Assembly: GCA_964244955.1 (NCBI GenBank)
Contig: CAXTKQ010000004.1
Coordinates: forward strand, 11,863-75,862
Direction: 5' to 3'
DNA length: 64,000 bases
DNA from: Mucilaginibacter_A sp964244955
GTDB taxonomy: Bacteria > Bacteroidota > Bacteroidia > Sphingobacteriales > Sphingobacteriaceae
The number at the start of each line of letters is the position of its first letter. Within the stretch, counting starts at the first letter, position 1. The notes below the pieces were generated by a model. It was not told the DNA's origin. It saw only the letters and a list, made by a program, of their open reading frames with translations, and did no database searches. The position numbers and the translations under genes were made by a program. This document shows positions 51,847 through 60,151 of the stretch, in pieces.

Positions 51847-52236
51847 TACGCTTGCATTAATACTTAATTTTGGTTGCACGGTTACCAGTTCTGTTACCTT
51901 GTCTATCAGTTCTGATAAATCAAAAGGCTTGGATATAAAAGCGTTACAACCATAAAAACCTAAAGATTGCAGAACTTTGGGGTAAGCCGAAAAGATGATG
52001 ACTGGCAGGTTTTTGGTAATTGAACTATCTTTAACATATCGGCAAAGTTCGCCACCGTTTACGCCGTTCAAAATGTAGTCAACAATCAGCAAATCGGGTT
52101 TGCACTTTTTGATCAATTTTAAAATATCATCTGTACCATCGTAAATGTCCACATCAAAACCTTCGTAGTTCAAAGCTTCTTGCATCACATCCAAAATCCG
52201 CTGATCGTTGTCCAACACAAGTACTTTTTTTAACAT
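51835..52236 (-). CDS. Stand-alone receiver (CheY-like response regulator)
   Basis: 133 residues. VLVLDNDQRILDVMQEAL with acidic patch, phosphoacceptor Asp in LLIVDYILNGVNGG, and SKPFD with the conserved Lys mark a single receiver domain without output domain. Phosphorylation by a kinase elsewhere is inferred. It follows a small unknown gene by 10 bases and is in the gene group bounded by the GTATTAATAC palindromes. Confidence 0.9.
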   Translation of the reverse strand: MLKKVLVLDNDQRILDVMQEALNYEGFDVDIYDGTDDILKLIKKCKPDLLIVDYILNGVNGGELCRYVKDSSITKNLPVIIFSAYPKVLQSLGFYGCNAFISKPFDLSELIDKVTELVTVQPKLSINASVNQY

Positions 52237-52246
52237 AAATTTATTT

Positions 52247-52543
52247 TTAGATGGTTGATAAATTGGATAAGTTTTTAAAGTTTTCTAAATCCCGTGCATT
52301 TAGTTCTACTAAAATTTTGGTGTTGGCCATATCAGAAACCCTTTGGAAAGGCTGATAGAAAATGCTGCAATAGGCACTAAAAGGCTTAGGCAGTTTTTGC
52401 AGCAAAGGATGCTTTTTTACGGGTTTTAGGGTGATGCCCACATAAGCGTCGGCTTGGTCTATACAAGTGGTTTGAGATAAAAAAAACCTGTAACCTTTCT
52501 TTATCAGATAGCCAAGTAAACGTGGGGTCAGTAACGTTTTCAT
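52247..52543 (-). CDS. Small protein of unknown function
   Basis: 98 residues. MKTLLTPRLLGYLIKKGYRFFLSQTTCIDQADAYVGITLKPVKKHPLLQKLPKPFSAYCSI is mostly basic at the start and contains alternating strand-like and helical pieces. I do not recognise a family. It precedes the receiver gene by 10 bases and probably is co-transcribed from a promoter in the 52544-52886 region with three GTATTAATAC sites. Confidence 0.6.
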   Translation of the reverse strand: MKTLLTPRLLGYLIKKGYRFFLSQTTCIDQADAYVGITLKPVKKHPLLQKLPKPFSAYCSIFYQPFQRVSDMANTKILVELNARDLENFKNLSNLSTI

Positions 52544-52886
52544 AGTTTAATAATTTATAATTCAAAAGTCTTTAAAAAAATTTTTAACTATAAAGTATTA
52601 ATACTGTAATTGGGGTTGAATAAGTACCCGTTTTTAAATTTAGATGAAAAACTGAAGCTAAAAACAAGCCTGAACGGAAACTTTAGAAGAAAAAACTTTA
52701 GCTGTTGCAAAGTTTATTTCAATTTAAAACAAAACCTGAAGCTGCAACAGTAAAAAACACAGTTTTGCTTAACACAAAATTGAATTTAGAAAGAACAAGG
52801 TTGAGGGATAAACTACAAAAATTGTATTAATACTTGCAAACCGGCGGATACAAGTATTAATACATAAAATATTTTGTAAACGGAAC
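52544..52886. promoter_or_regulatory. Regulatory region with three GTATTAATAC palindromes
   Basis: 343 bases without a gene. Perfect GTATTAATAC at 52595-52604 (within AGTATTAATACT), 52824-52833 and 52854-52863. The last two are arranged as an inverted repeat, TGTATTAATACTTG/CAAGTATTAATACA, with a 14-base spacer and centres 30 bases apart (about three turns). The NarL-type regulator gene ends immediately on the far side. No TAnnTTTG promoter was clear. Confidence 0.75.
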
Positions 52887-53540
52887 TTATGAAATTATAC
52901 CGCTTAAAATAGCATAACGGATTAATGCTGCCGTGTTCCTGCTTTGGGTTTTATCAATCAGGTTTTGGCGGTGGCCTTCAACCGTGCGTTTACTGGTAAA
53001 AAGCTTATCGGCAATTTCCAGGTTGGTGTAGCCTTCGGCAATCAGGCTCAACACTTCCACTTCGCGTTTGGAAAGGTCTATTTCTAATTTTTCATTCGAA
53101 ACGTTTACTTCCGGCTTGTGGATCAATTTGTCCAACATGCGCAAAGAAAGTTCGCTGCAAATGTAACGGTCGTCGTTAGCGCAGATATGTTTGATGCAAA
53201 ATACCAATTCGTCTGAAGTAATGTTTTTTAAGATATAACCGGAAGCGCCGTTTTTAAAAGCCTGCAGAATGTATTTTTCGTGGTCCAGCATAGTCAGGAT
53301 AATCACTTTCACTTTTGGATAATGCTGCTTAACAAAAATGGTCATTTCCATTCCGTTCATTTCCGGCATGTTTACATCTGCCAAAATGATATCCACTTTA
53401 AAGCCTTTTTCCAGCAATTCCAATGCTTGCTTTCCATTGGTAGCTTCCGCAACAACTTCTAAACCAGTATCTTTTTCCAGGATAGATTTTATACCGTTGC
53501 GAACTACGTTGTGGTCTTCTGCAAGTAATACCCTGATCAT
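52887..53540 (-). CDS. NarL/FixJ-type response regulator
   Basis: 217 residues. Receiver: VLLAEDHNVVRNGIKSILEKDTGLEVVAEATNGKQALELL with phosphoacceptor Asp in IILADVNMPEMNG; then LuxR-type helix-turn-helix KREVEVLSLIAEGYTNLEIADKLFTSKRTVEGHRQNLIDKT. It is the natural candidate to bind the nearby GTATTAATAC palindromes, including one pair directly after it. The partner kinase is not adjacent. Confidence 0.93.
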   Translation of the reverse strand: MIRVLLAEDHNVVRNGIKSILEKDTGLEVVAEATNGKQALELLEKGFKVDIILADVNMPEMNGMEMTIFVKQHYPKVKVIILTMLDHEKYILQAFKNGASGYILKNITSDELVFCIKHICANDDRYICSELSLRMLDKLIHKPEVNVSNEKLEIDLSKREVEVLSLIAEGYTNLEIADKLFTSKRTVEGHRQNLIDKTQSRNTAALIRYAILSGIIS

Positions 53541-53677
53541 GCTGTTACCATTTTTTGACCGATGATTATTTTAGTAATAAATTAAAAACCAAACTTAACA
53601 GAAATTCAACAACGAAATTTAAAAATTGTGATAATTCATTATACTAAAAGAAGTTTGCCCAACGCTAACAATTCATA

Positions 53678-53689
53678 ATACTGTTTTTA
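53678..53689 (+). repeat. Dispersed class 2 box ATACTGTTTTTA
   Basis: Tail CCGGCATAAATTA, 10 bases before the TolB-like gene's stop. A weak class 1 variant (TAAAAGAAGTTT) is nearby at 53645. Confidence 0.85.
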
Positions 53690-53699
53690 CCGGCATAAA

Positions 53700-55220
53700 T
53701 TAGTTGCCCATATCGCTGTTGCTTACAAAAGCAATGTGTTTGCTGTCCGGCGACCAGGAAGGCGTGTTCATCGAACCTTGCCCGCCGTAAACATAAGCCA
53801 GTACTTTTGGCGTGCCTTTGCCATCAATCGGCAACATGCGGATGTAAACGTGTTTGTAAGGCGGGTGACTGCCTGGCTCTACTTCTGATTTCAGGAAAGT
53901 TAAAAACACCATCATTTTGCCATCTGGGGAAATGTGCGCAAACCAGTTGTTGTAATCGTCGTTGGTCATTTGCTCCTGGTTGCTTCCGTCCGGCCTCATC
54001 CGCCAAATTTGCATCAGGCCTGAACGAACGGAGTTGAAGTAAATATACTTGCCGTCGGGCGTATATTCCGGCCCGTCGTCCAAACCTTTTGTTGAAGTTA
54101 AGCGGGTTTCTTTTCCGCCGGTTGCCGGTACTTTATAAACATCAAATTCGCCGTCCCGGTCTCCGCAAAAAACCAAACTTTTGCCATCAGGAGACCAGCC
54201 GTGCATGTAAGACGGCCCTTTTGGTGTGATTTGCTTTGGCGTTCCTCCTGTAACCGGAACGGTGTAAACAATAGAACCTCCCAGCTCTTTTACCCAACTG
54301 CTCAGCCCGATCATTTTGCCATCAAAAGAAAGCACATGGTCGTTATTGTTGCTTTTTACTTCGCCGGTATTTATTGGTTTGGGCTGGCGACTGGCCAAGT
54401 CGAAATTATACATCAAACCTTTGCTATCGTTATAAACCAGGCTTTTGCCGTCTTTCGTCCAGTTTGGCGCCTGGATAGAATAAGGTACTGAGTAAATAAT
54501 TTCCCGGTTTCCGGTTGCTATTTCCAGCAGTTCGAGGTTGCTGCCCAAAGTCATTTGTGTAGATTGGCCTGCTACACCATTATAAGGAATGGTGATCCGT
54601 ACATCGCGAAAAATGCCTGTTTCAGTAACATCCGCATTGTGCGAGCCTACAAATAAACCTACATAAACATCATCGCCTAAATCTACATTGGTTATTGCTT
54701 CGGTGGAAAAAGGTTCTCCGTATTTAGCGGCGCGCATGGTGTAAGTGTTGCCTTTTCGTTCCAATTGGATAATGCTGGCATGGTTAATTTTAAAACGCGT
54801 TTCCTCTGTCGTTGCGCCATCCGTTTTTCTGAATTGTAAAGAAGTCAAGCCATCGCCATGAACAACGGCGTTTACTTGTGCCGAGTTGCCGTTTAAGTTT
54901 TTGCGCACCATCCAGCCCACTTTCCGATGTTCTTCCACGCCGTTCCAACCTGCAAATTCGGCTTTTGTATATAAAATGAAATCGCCTTTCATTTTCTTCC
55001 ACACAAAATGAAACTCGTCCTGGTTGCCCCAAATATTGGTTCCGGCACCGGTAATTACATATTGTTGGTTTTGCGGGATAAATGTAGCCGAGCCAGGCTT
55101 TACGTTTTTTCCAACATCGGTCTGCCCATCAAAAACCCCTATTTTTTGTGCCGAAACCGACAACGAAAAAAGCAAAGCCAAAACCGGTAAAGCTGTTTGA
55201 AGTAGTTGTTTTGTTCTCAT
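53700..55220 (-). CDS. Periplasmic TolB-like WD40/PD40 protein with N-terminal lectin-like domain
   Basis: 506 residues with signal peptide (about 1-24, ending VSAQ). The first 220 residues (FDGQTDVGKNVKPGSATFIPQNQQYVITGAGTNIWGNQDEFHFVWKKMKGDFILYTKAEF) form a concanavalin-like fold (DUF1349-type). Then PD40 beta-propeller repeats follow (APNWTKDGKSLVYND, GWSPDGKSLVFCGDRDGEFDVYKVP, EYTPDGKYIYFNS, SWSPDSKHIAFVS). Such proteins bind carbohydrate or peptides. Probably in the periplasm, part of the sugar cluster. Confidence 0.88.
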   Translation of the reverse strand: MRTKQLLQTALPVLALLFSLSVSAQKIGVFDGQTDVGKNVKPGSATFIPQNQQYVITGAGTNIWGNQDEFHFVWKKMKGDFILYTKAEFAGWNGVEEHRKVGWMVRKNLNGNSAQVNAVVHGDGLTSLQFRKTDGATTEETRFKINHASIIQLERKGNTYTMRAAKYGEPFSTEAITNVDLGDDVYVGLFVGSHNADVTETGIFRDVRITIPYNGVAGQSTQMTLGSNLELLEIATGNREIIYSVPYSIQAPNWTKDGKSLVYNDSKGLMYNFDLASRQPKPINTGEVKSNNNDHVLSFDGKMIGLSSWVKELGGSIVYTVPVTGGTPKQITPKGPSYMHGWSPDGKSLVFCGDRDGEFDVYKVPATGGKETRLTSTKGLDDGPEYTPDGKYIYFNSVRSGLMQIWRMRPDGSNQEQMTNDDYNNWFAHISPDGKMMVFLTFLKSEVEPGSHPPYKHVYIRMLPIDGKGTPKVLAYVYGGQGSMNTPSWSPDSKHIAFVSNSDMGN

Positions 55221-55243
55221 ACTGTTTTTATGGATATAAAATA

Positions 55244-55279
55244 ATGCCCTGCTACAATTTTTGTTTGGTAGCAGGGCAT
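55244..55279. terminator. 12-bp hairpin between TIM-barrel and TolB-like genes
   Basis: ATGCCCTGCTAC (55244-55255) pairs with GTAGCAGGGCAT (55268-55279), loop of 12 bases. On the minus strand it follows the TIM-barrel gene (stop 55317) and precedes the TolB-like start; terminator or attenuator. Confidence 0.8.
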
Positions 55280-55307
55280 CGTCGTTTTATTAAAAGCTTT
55301 TATGTTG

Positions 55308-55319
55308 ATGCTTCTTTTA
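55308..55319 (+). repeat. Dispersed box ATGCTTCTTTTA covering a stop codon
   Basis: Class 1 box whose TTTTA includes the TAA stop of the minus-strand TIM-barrel gene (55317-55319). Confidence 0.85.
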
Positions 55320-56201
55320 CACTAAGTTTTTCTTGATGTAAGTGATACTTTGGGTGATGCTGGCAAACGGGTCGCCGGGTGTTTTGTCCTGCTCCACAAA
55401 AAAGTATTGCAGGCCGGCTTTATCGGCCGATTTGAATATCTGTTTAAAATCTATGGAGCCGTTGCCCACTTCTGAAAAATTCTTTTCGGGTGTTTTGTCC
55501 ATGTCTTTTACATGCCAAAGCGGGAAACGGCCCGGATGTTTGTTGATCAATGCAATCGGGTCTTGCCCGGCTTTGGTAACCCAGTACATGTCCATTTCCA
55601 TTTTTACGTTGTTTTTATCCGTATTGGCCAGCAAAACTTCGTACGGAAACTGCCCGTCCTGCTTCTCAAACTCAAAATTATGGTTGTGGTAACAAAACTG
55701 TATGCCTGCTTTTTTACACATTTCGCCGGCTTTGTTAAAATCCTGGGCCAGTTTTTTGTAATGGTCTAAGCCGCCCCGCTCCTGCTCTGATAGATAAGCA
55801 CAAACCATGTATTTGATTCCGACGGCTGCCGCATCTTCAATCGCCTTGTCCCAACCGCTCATCATCGTGCCTTTTTGGCTTTCGCCATTAATTTTTTCTT
55901 CACCCAAACGATAATGGCTGCTTGGCATAATCAATCCGTTCTGCTTCAATAAGCGCGAAAAAGCGGCAGGTTCCATACCGTAAAATTTTTGCGAGCCGGT
56001 GTAAGTTGCACCTTCTACCGAATTGTAGCCTATTTTTGCTACGTGTGCCAAGGTTGCGGCCGGATCATTTTGCATTGCGTCTCTTACTGTATATAATTGC
56101 AGGCCAATGTACTTGTGGTTGTAATTCAGCAAACTTGGTGCTACCAGCAAACTGGCAGAATAAACCGCAGAAGATTTAAGAAATGAACGTCGTGTCGTCA
56201 T
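55317..56201 (-). CDS. Tat-exported sugar phosphate isomerase/epimerase-like TIM-barrel protein
   Basis: 294 residues. Tat signal MTTRRSFLKSS followed by hydrophobic SASLLVAPSLL, then AP-endonuclease-2-type TIM barrel: IGLQLYTVRDAMQNDPAATLAHVAKIGYNSVEGAT and the metal-binding Glu/His/Asp pattern near FCYHNHNFEF and WHVKDMDKTPEKNFSEVGNGSID. Isomerases of this family act on keto-sugars such as 3-keto-glucosides. Part of the cluster with DUF1080 and Gfo/Idh/MocA genes. Confidence 0.9.
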   Translation of the reverse strand: MTTRRSFLKSSAVYSASLLVAPSLLNYNHKYIGLQLYTVRDAMQNDPAATLAHVAKIGYNSVEGATYTGSQKFYGMEPAAFSRLLKQNGLIMPSSHYRLGEEKINGESQKGTMMSGWDKAIEDAAAVGIKYMVCAYLSEQERGGLDHYKKLAQDFNKAGEMCKKAGIQFCYHNHNFEFEKQDGQFPYEVLLANTDKNNVKMEMDMYWVTKAGQDPIALINKHPGRFPLWHVKDMDKTPEKNFSEVGNGSIDFKQIFKSADKAGLQYFFVEQDKTPGDPFASITQSITYIKKNLV

Positions 56202-56301
56202 GATTTGAGTGTTAAAATTGGTTTTAATAATTGGGTTAGCCTTAGGAAAATGCTATTCAATAATAGCATTTTTTGCTGACATAATGAGATAAATAAACAT
56301 A

Positions 56302-56345
56302 ATACTGTTTTTACCAGCACAAAATTTGCATGGCAAAAACAGTAT
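56302..56345. repeat. Compact inverted pair of class 2 boxes
   Basis: ATACTGTTTTTA at 56302 and CAAAAACAGTAT (variant reverse) at 56334 around AAATTTGCATGG, a 44-base palindrome-like unit before the NIPSNAP gene end. Confidence 0.8.
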
Positions 56346-56351
56346 GCCGGT

Positions 56352-57149
56352 TTAAATTTGAGAGTAAGCGGTGGGAAGTAAAAAGGTAGAAGTGATGCGG
56401 GAAACGTTCAATTTATCAGAATATTCGGGCATCGAGCTGATGCGTTTCCACTCGGCATCGCCGCCAAAGCTTTTCCATTTGGCATCGTGGTCGGCCATAT
56501 CGTTAAACGTAATCATGTAAGTTAAATTTGGCCGCATTTCCCCGATCAGGGTTTCTGCAAAAAACACGGGCCTAAAACCTAAACGTTTAAAAATTGCGCT
56601 TTCGCCAACTTCGTTAAACATTTCGATCTTTTTTTTGCCGGTCAGTTCGCTGGCACTTTCGTAACGGCGCAGTTCAAAAAGACGCTGCTTTTTCTCTGTC
56701 GGCAATAAATTTGGCGTAGTTTTAAAAGCTTGCATCAACGAACTTTCAATCCGGTCATAAGCTGGTGCCGAAGCAGTCGCATTGAGGTAAGCAGCACCGG
56801 CCTGCCGATAAGTTGGATCGGCTAGCAGTTGGTTTTCCATTTTAAAAAAAGCATCGGCAGATTTAAACGGAATGACCGTATAAATTTTGGTTTGCCCTTC
56901 GGGTTTCATCTCCGTAAAAACACCAATATCCTTGCTGCCCAACTTGTTTAAAGCCGGAATGGCCGCGTTTTGAAAATAATCTTCTACCAATTTTTGCTGC
57001 GTTTCATCTTTTAAGGTATAAATGCGCAGTTCGTAAAATTCAGTCTGCTGGTCTTTGTTGGCCGTGTTTTCTGCAGATGAAATGGCGGGCAAAACACTTC
57101 CGGCCAAACCGGCTGTTAATGTTGTTTTGATAAAAGCACTTCTTTTCAC
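56352..57149 (-). CDS. NIPSNAP-family exported protein
   Basis: 265 residues, GTG start at 57149, giving MKRSAFIKTTLTAGLAGSVLPAISSAE, a hydrophobic export signal. Two copies of the NIPSNAP-type ferredoxin-like domain: QTEFYELRIYTLKDETQQKLVEDYF... and QRLFELRRYESASELTGKKKIEMFNEV. The family often appears in sugar and aromatic degradation clusters; exact function unknown. Its placement next to TIM-barrel and DUF1080 genes supports a sugar role. Confidence 0.85.
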   Translation of the reverse strand: MKRSAFIKTTLTAGLAGSVLPAISSAENTANKDQQTEFYELRIYTLKDETQQKLVEDYFQNAAIPALNKLGSKDIGVFTEMKPEGQTKIYTVIPFKSADAFFKMENQLLADPTYRQAGAAYLNATASAPAYDRIESSLMQAFKTTPNLLPTEKKQRLFELRRYESASELTGKKKIEMFNEVGESAIFKRLGFRPVFFAETLIGEMRPNLTYMITFNDMADHDAKWKSFGGDAEWKRISSMPEYSDKLNVSRITSTFLLPTAYSQI

Positions 57150-57205
57150 TGGTTAAATTTTTAAGGTTATCTAAGTCTGTATCTTAATCCTGCGCCTTGT
57201 TGCAG

Positions 57206-57217
57206 ATGCTTCTTTTA
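57206..57217 (+). repeat. Dispersed box ATGCTTCTTTTA
   Basis: Class 1 box with tail TGCTTATAAAATCAT, upstream of the NIPSNAP gene start. Confidence 0.85.
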
Positions 57218-57283
57218 TGCTTATAAAATCATCATCGGGTTTTTAATTGTGCAAAAACTGGTTGAAAGATACTTGTAAACGGC

Positions 57284-57315
57284 AAAACGGCACTGTAAAA
57301 ACTTAGTGCCGTTTT
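57284..57315. terminator. Hairpin terminator after the DUF1080 gene
   Basis: Stem AAAACGGCACT/AGTGCCGTTTT with a 10-base loop, 57284-57294 and 57305-57315, followed by T-run on the plus strand and TTTTGCC on the minus. It lies 50 bases past the DUF1080 stop. Confidence 0.85.
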
Positions 57316-57330
57316 TTTTAGATTTTATTG

Positions 57331-57342
57331 ATGCTTCTTTTA
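57331..57342 (+). repeat. Full-length dispersed box
   Basis: ATGCTTCTTTTA with CCAGCATAAAATTGGTG, the complete extended form, between the DUF1080 stop and its terminator. Confidence 0.9.
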
Positions 57343-57364
57343 CCAGCATAAAATTGGTGTGAGC

Positions 57365-58138
57365 TTACAACTCTCTAACCCAAATATTACGGTAGCTTAT
57401 TGGCTCGCTTTTATCGCCGTGCGCCTGCAGTTTAATAGGTGCGCCGCCATTATAAGCTTTGTATTTCGGCTGGCCAACGTAAAGCGTTTCGCCTTTTAAA
57501 ACATAATGGTTTTGCACCACTACGCCGTTAAAAAATACGGTAACCGTAGCCGGGGTATTTACAGAGCCATCTGTTTTAAAAGTTGGTGCTTGCCAGATGA
57601 TATCATATGTTTGCCAATCGCCCGGCTTTTTGTTGGCATTTACCAGCGGGATAGATTGCTTGTAAATACTGCCCGCCTGCCCGTTTACATACGTTTTGTT
57701 GTTGTACGAATCCAGAATTTGCAGTTCGTAGCCAGAATCGCCTTTTCCGGTAGAAGCCAAAAACACACCACTGTTCCCGCGAAGCTGGCCTTCGCCGGTA
57801 ATATTTGTTGGGATTTTCCACTCCAGGTGCAACTGGTAATTGTTAAATTTTCTTTTGGTTTCGATGTTGCTTGTGCCTTTTTTAACCGTAAAAAAATCAC
57901 CGTTCACTGGCCACTCTACGGGTTTGCTGCTATCGTCTGTATAAACCCATTGGTTTAAATTACCGCGGTCAAATAAAATAACCGCATCTGAAGGCGGTTC
58001 GTTGTTTGTTTTTCCCGGAGTTACCACTTTTGGCACCGGTTCGTAAAACTCAGTGTCTTCATGTTTTGCAGCTTGCTGGGCATTCGCCATAGAAAAACCT
58101 CCTGCCAATAAAACGGTCAATATTAGTTTGTTCATCAT
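57365..58138 (-). CDS. DUF1080 / 3-keto-disaccharide hydrolase-type secreted protein
   Basis: 257 residues with signal peptide (about 1-20, ending ANAQ); ATG at 58138 or 58135. DAVILFDRGNLNQWVYTDDSSKPVEWPVNGDFFTVKKGTSNIETKRKFNNYQLHLEWKIPTNITGEGQLRGNSGVFLASTGKGDSGYELQILD is the concanavalin-like DUF1080 fold. Members of this family were shown to cleave 3-keto-glycosides. It shares a transcription unit with the TIM-barrel gene upstream (38 bases). Confidence 0.92.
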   Translation of the reverse strand: MMNKLILTVLLAGGFSMANAQQAAKHEDTEFYEPVPKVVTPGKTNNEPPSDAVILFDRGNLNQWVYTDDSSKPVEWPVNGDFFTVKKGTSNIETKRKFNNYQLHLEWKIPTNITGEGQLRGNSGVFLASTGKGDSGYELQILDSYNNKTYVNGQAGSIYKQSIPLVNANKKPGDWQTYDIIWQAPTFKTDGSVNTPATVTVFFNGVVVQNHYVLKGETLYVGQPKYKAYNGGAPIKLQAHGDKSEPISYRNIWVREL

Positions 58139-58175
58139 TTTTAAAATCGGTTAAAGAAATGAATTGGATTATAGA

Positions 58176-59054
58176 TTATACCGGTAAACTATTTTTCATG
58201 TAATTAGCACTTTCTGCAATGCTAACGTAAGGATCAATGTTGATAAAATTCTCTTGTTCCATGATGTAATGTTTAACACCGGCAGCTTTGGACACCGGCA
58301 ATATTTTTTTAAAATCAATACTGCCTTTGCCTATTTCGGTGTTGAGGTTGGTGTTGGTTTTGTCCCTGTCCTTTACGTGTACCGCAAAATAACGGCCTTT
58401 GTGCTTGTTTAATATTTCAATGGGATTTTGGCCTGCGCGTACAACCCAAAAAATATCCATTTCCATATGCACCAAAGCCGGATCGGTATATTTTAATAGT
58501 GTATCATAAAACGTGGTGCCATCCACCGGCTTCCACTCAAAATTGTGGTTATGATAGCCCAGCTTCAGCCCTTCTGTTTTACAAATGGCTGCGGCTTTGT
58601 TCATTTTATCTGCAACTTGTTTAAAGTCTTCGGCAGTTTTGATAAATTGTTCTGCCAATGAAGGAACAGTAATGTAAGCCTGGCCGGTATCGTGTGCCAC
58701 TTCGATGTACGCTTTCAAGTCATCGGTTTTTCCGGTCCCAAAAAATTGGTCTAAGCCATAATGTCCACTTGGTGTGGACAAACCATGTGATTTCAGCAGT
58801 TGGCTAAATTCTTTTGAAGTTAAGCCCCAATAGCCGGTTTTTTTATCAAACCCAAAAGTTTCTACCTCTTTATAGCCCGCTGTTGCCACTTTGGCAATTA
58901 CGCCTTTTACATCTTTAGGCAGTTCATTGCGCAGGGTATAAAGTTGCAAGCCAATTTGTTTACTGTTGATGGCCGCGTTTAGAAAATCCGGTTTTATCAA
59001 AACACCTGCCGACACTAAACCGGCTTGTGCTAAAAATTTTCTTCTGTTAATCAT
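58176..59054 (-). CDS. Tat-exported sugar phosphate isomerase/epimerase-like TIM-barrel protein
   Basis: 292 residues. Tat signal MINRRKFLAQAGLVSAGVL; then IGLQLYTLRNELPKDVKGVIAKVATAGYKEVETFGFD, LGYHNHNFEW, and VHVKDRDKTNTNLNTEIGKGSIDFKKIL. Closely resembles the protein at 55317 in layout, so the two may be paralogs acting on different keto-sugar steps. First gene of its unit. Confidence 0.9.
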   Translation of the reverse strand: MINRRKFLAQAGLVSAGVLIKPDFLNAAINSKQIGLQLYTLRNELPKDVKGVIAKVATAGYKEVETFGFDKKTGYWGLTSKEFSQLLKSHGLSTPSGHYGLDQFFGTGKTDDLKAYIEVAHDTGQAYITVPSLAEQFIKTAEDFKQVADKMNKAAAICKTEGLKLGYHNHNFEWKPVDGTTFYDTLLKYTDPALVHMEMDIFWVVRAGQNPIEILNKHKGRYFAVHVKDRDKTNTNLNTEIGKGSIDFKKILPVSKAAGVKHYIMEQENFINIDPYVSIAESANYMKNSLPV

Positions 59055-59081
59055 GGAAATGGTTTAGGTTATTTAAAAGGG

Positions 59082-59093
59082 GTACTGTTTTTA
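59082..59093 (+). repeat. Dispersed class 2 box GTACTGTTTTTA
   Basis: Variant class 2 box, tail GCAGGGTAAATTA, upstream of the TIM-barrel gene start. Confidence 0.75.
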
Positions 59094-59138
59094 GCAGGGT
59101 AAATTAGGCTTGTTTAATATTTACTTATCTAAGTTATT

Positions 59139-59224
59139 ATGCTTCTTTTATCACCCAAAAATTGGTGTGAAACCAGTTGTTCAGGTTAATGCAAACACCA
59201 ATTTTTATAGGGTAAAAGAAGCAT
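59139..59224. repeat. Inverted-repeat element with dispersed boxes, relative of 33353-33450
   Basis: ATGCTTCTTTTA at 59139 (tail TCACCCAAAAATTGGTG) and reverse box at 59213 with ACCAATTTTTATAGGG. Its right half and following ATTTACTTGTATAAATTTAAACA match the element at 33353-33450. Confidence 0.9.
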
Positions 59225-59258
59225 TGGTATATTTACTTGTATAAATTTAAACAGGCCC

Positions 59259-60140
59259 TTATACATCGCAAATTTCTATTGCGTTTTTCAGCGATGCAAT
59301 TTTGTCTTTTTTCAGCGGGATAAATTCCTGTGCCACATATCCTTTAAACCCGGTTTTTAAAATTGCACGCATAATTGCCGGATAATACAGCTCCTGGGTA
59401 TCGTCTATTTCATTTCTTCCGGGAACGCCGCCAGTATGGTAATGGTTGATGTACTGGTGATAATCGTTGATGTTTCGGATGATATCGCCTTCATCAATCT
59501 GCATGTGGTAAATATCGTACAGCAATTTGAAATTCTCCGAACCTAATCTTTTCGCCAGTTCTGCGCCCCAGGAAGTTCGGTCGCACTGGTAATCTTTGTG
59601 GTTGACCTTGCTGTTCAGCAATTCCATTACCAGCACAACTTTGTGTTTTTCGGCCAGTCCGATCACTTTTTTTAAGCCTTCTACACAATTGTTCCAGCCG
59701 GTTTCGTTGTCCATGCCTTCCCGGCTCCCGCTAAAACAGATCAGGTTGGTATAACCGGCTTTTGCCACCAGCGGAATCATTTCCGAGTAATTTTTCACCA
59801 AAGTTTCGTGGTATTTTTTATTGTTGAAACCTTCGGTGAGGCTGATCTCGGCGCCATTACACATGGGCGAATCCAAACCGTATTTTTTTAAAGTTGGCCA
59901 ATCTTTCGGCCCAACCAGGTCAATGCCTTTAATGCCGATTTTTTTTGCCGCTGCACAAAGTTCTTCTACCGAAAACTCATTATAACACCAGCGGCAAACC
60001 GAATGGTTAATGTTTCCTTTAAGTGCAACTGACTCCATTTTTGATGTGGTAAAAGAAGTAAGGCTGCTGCCAGCGGCCAAGGTTGCGGTGCCTGCAATCA
60101 AATCTTTAATAGCAGAACGGCGGTTTTGTTTTGATGCCAT
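59259..60140 (-). CDS. Tat-exported hydroxypyruvate isomerase/TIM-barrel-like protein
   Basis: 293 residues. Tat signal with NRRSAIKDLIAGTATLAAGSSL; then VCRWCYNEFSVEELCAAAKKIGIKGIDLVGPKDWPTLKKYGLDSP, LICFSGSREGMDN, VLVMELLNSKVNH, YDIYHMQIDEGDIIRNI and YHTGGVPGRNEIDDTQELYYP. This is the hydroxypyruvate-isomerase-like group of AP-endonuclease-2 TIM barrels. First member of a downstream-reading (minus strand) operon after the MFS gene. A box variant is embedded at 60050. Confidence 0.9.
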   Translation of the reverse strand: MASKQNRRSAIKDLIAGTATLAAGSSLTSFTTSKMESVALKGNINHSVCRWCYNEFSVEELCAAAKKIGIKGIDLVGPKDWPTLKKYGLDSPMCNGAEISLTEGFNNKKYHETLVKNYSEMIPLVAKAGYTNLICFSGSREGMDNETGWNNCVEGLKKVIGLAEKHKVVLVMELLNSKVNHKDYQCDRTSWGAELAKRLGSENFKLLYDIYHMQIDEGDIIRNINDYHQYINHYHTGGVPGRNEIDDTQELYYPAIMRAILKTGFKGYVAQEFIPLKKDKIASLKNAIEICDV

Positions 60141-60151
60141 TTTTTGATCAA

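Noticed and set aside
28526..59224. Box pairs as one MITE family
   Set aside because: Paired boxes have opposite relative orientation (28526 versus 33353), variable spacing and class, and most boxes are single; only 33353 and 59139 share longer homology.
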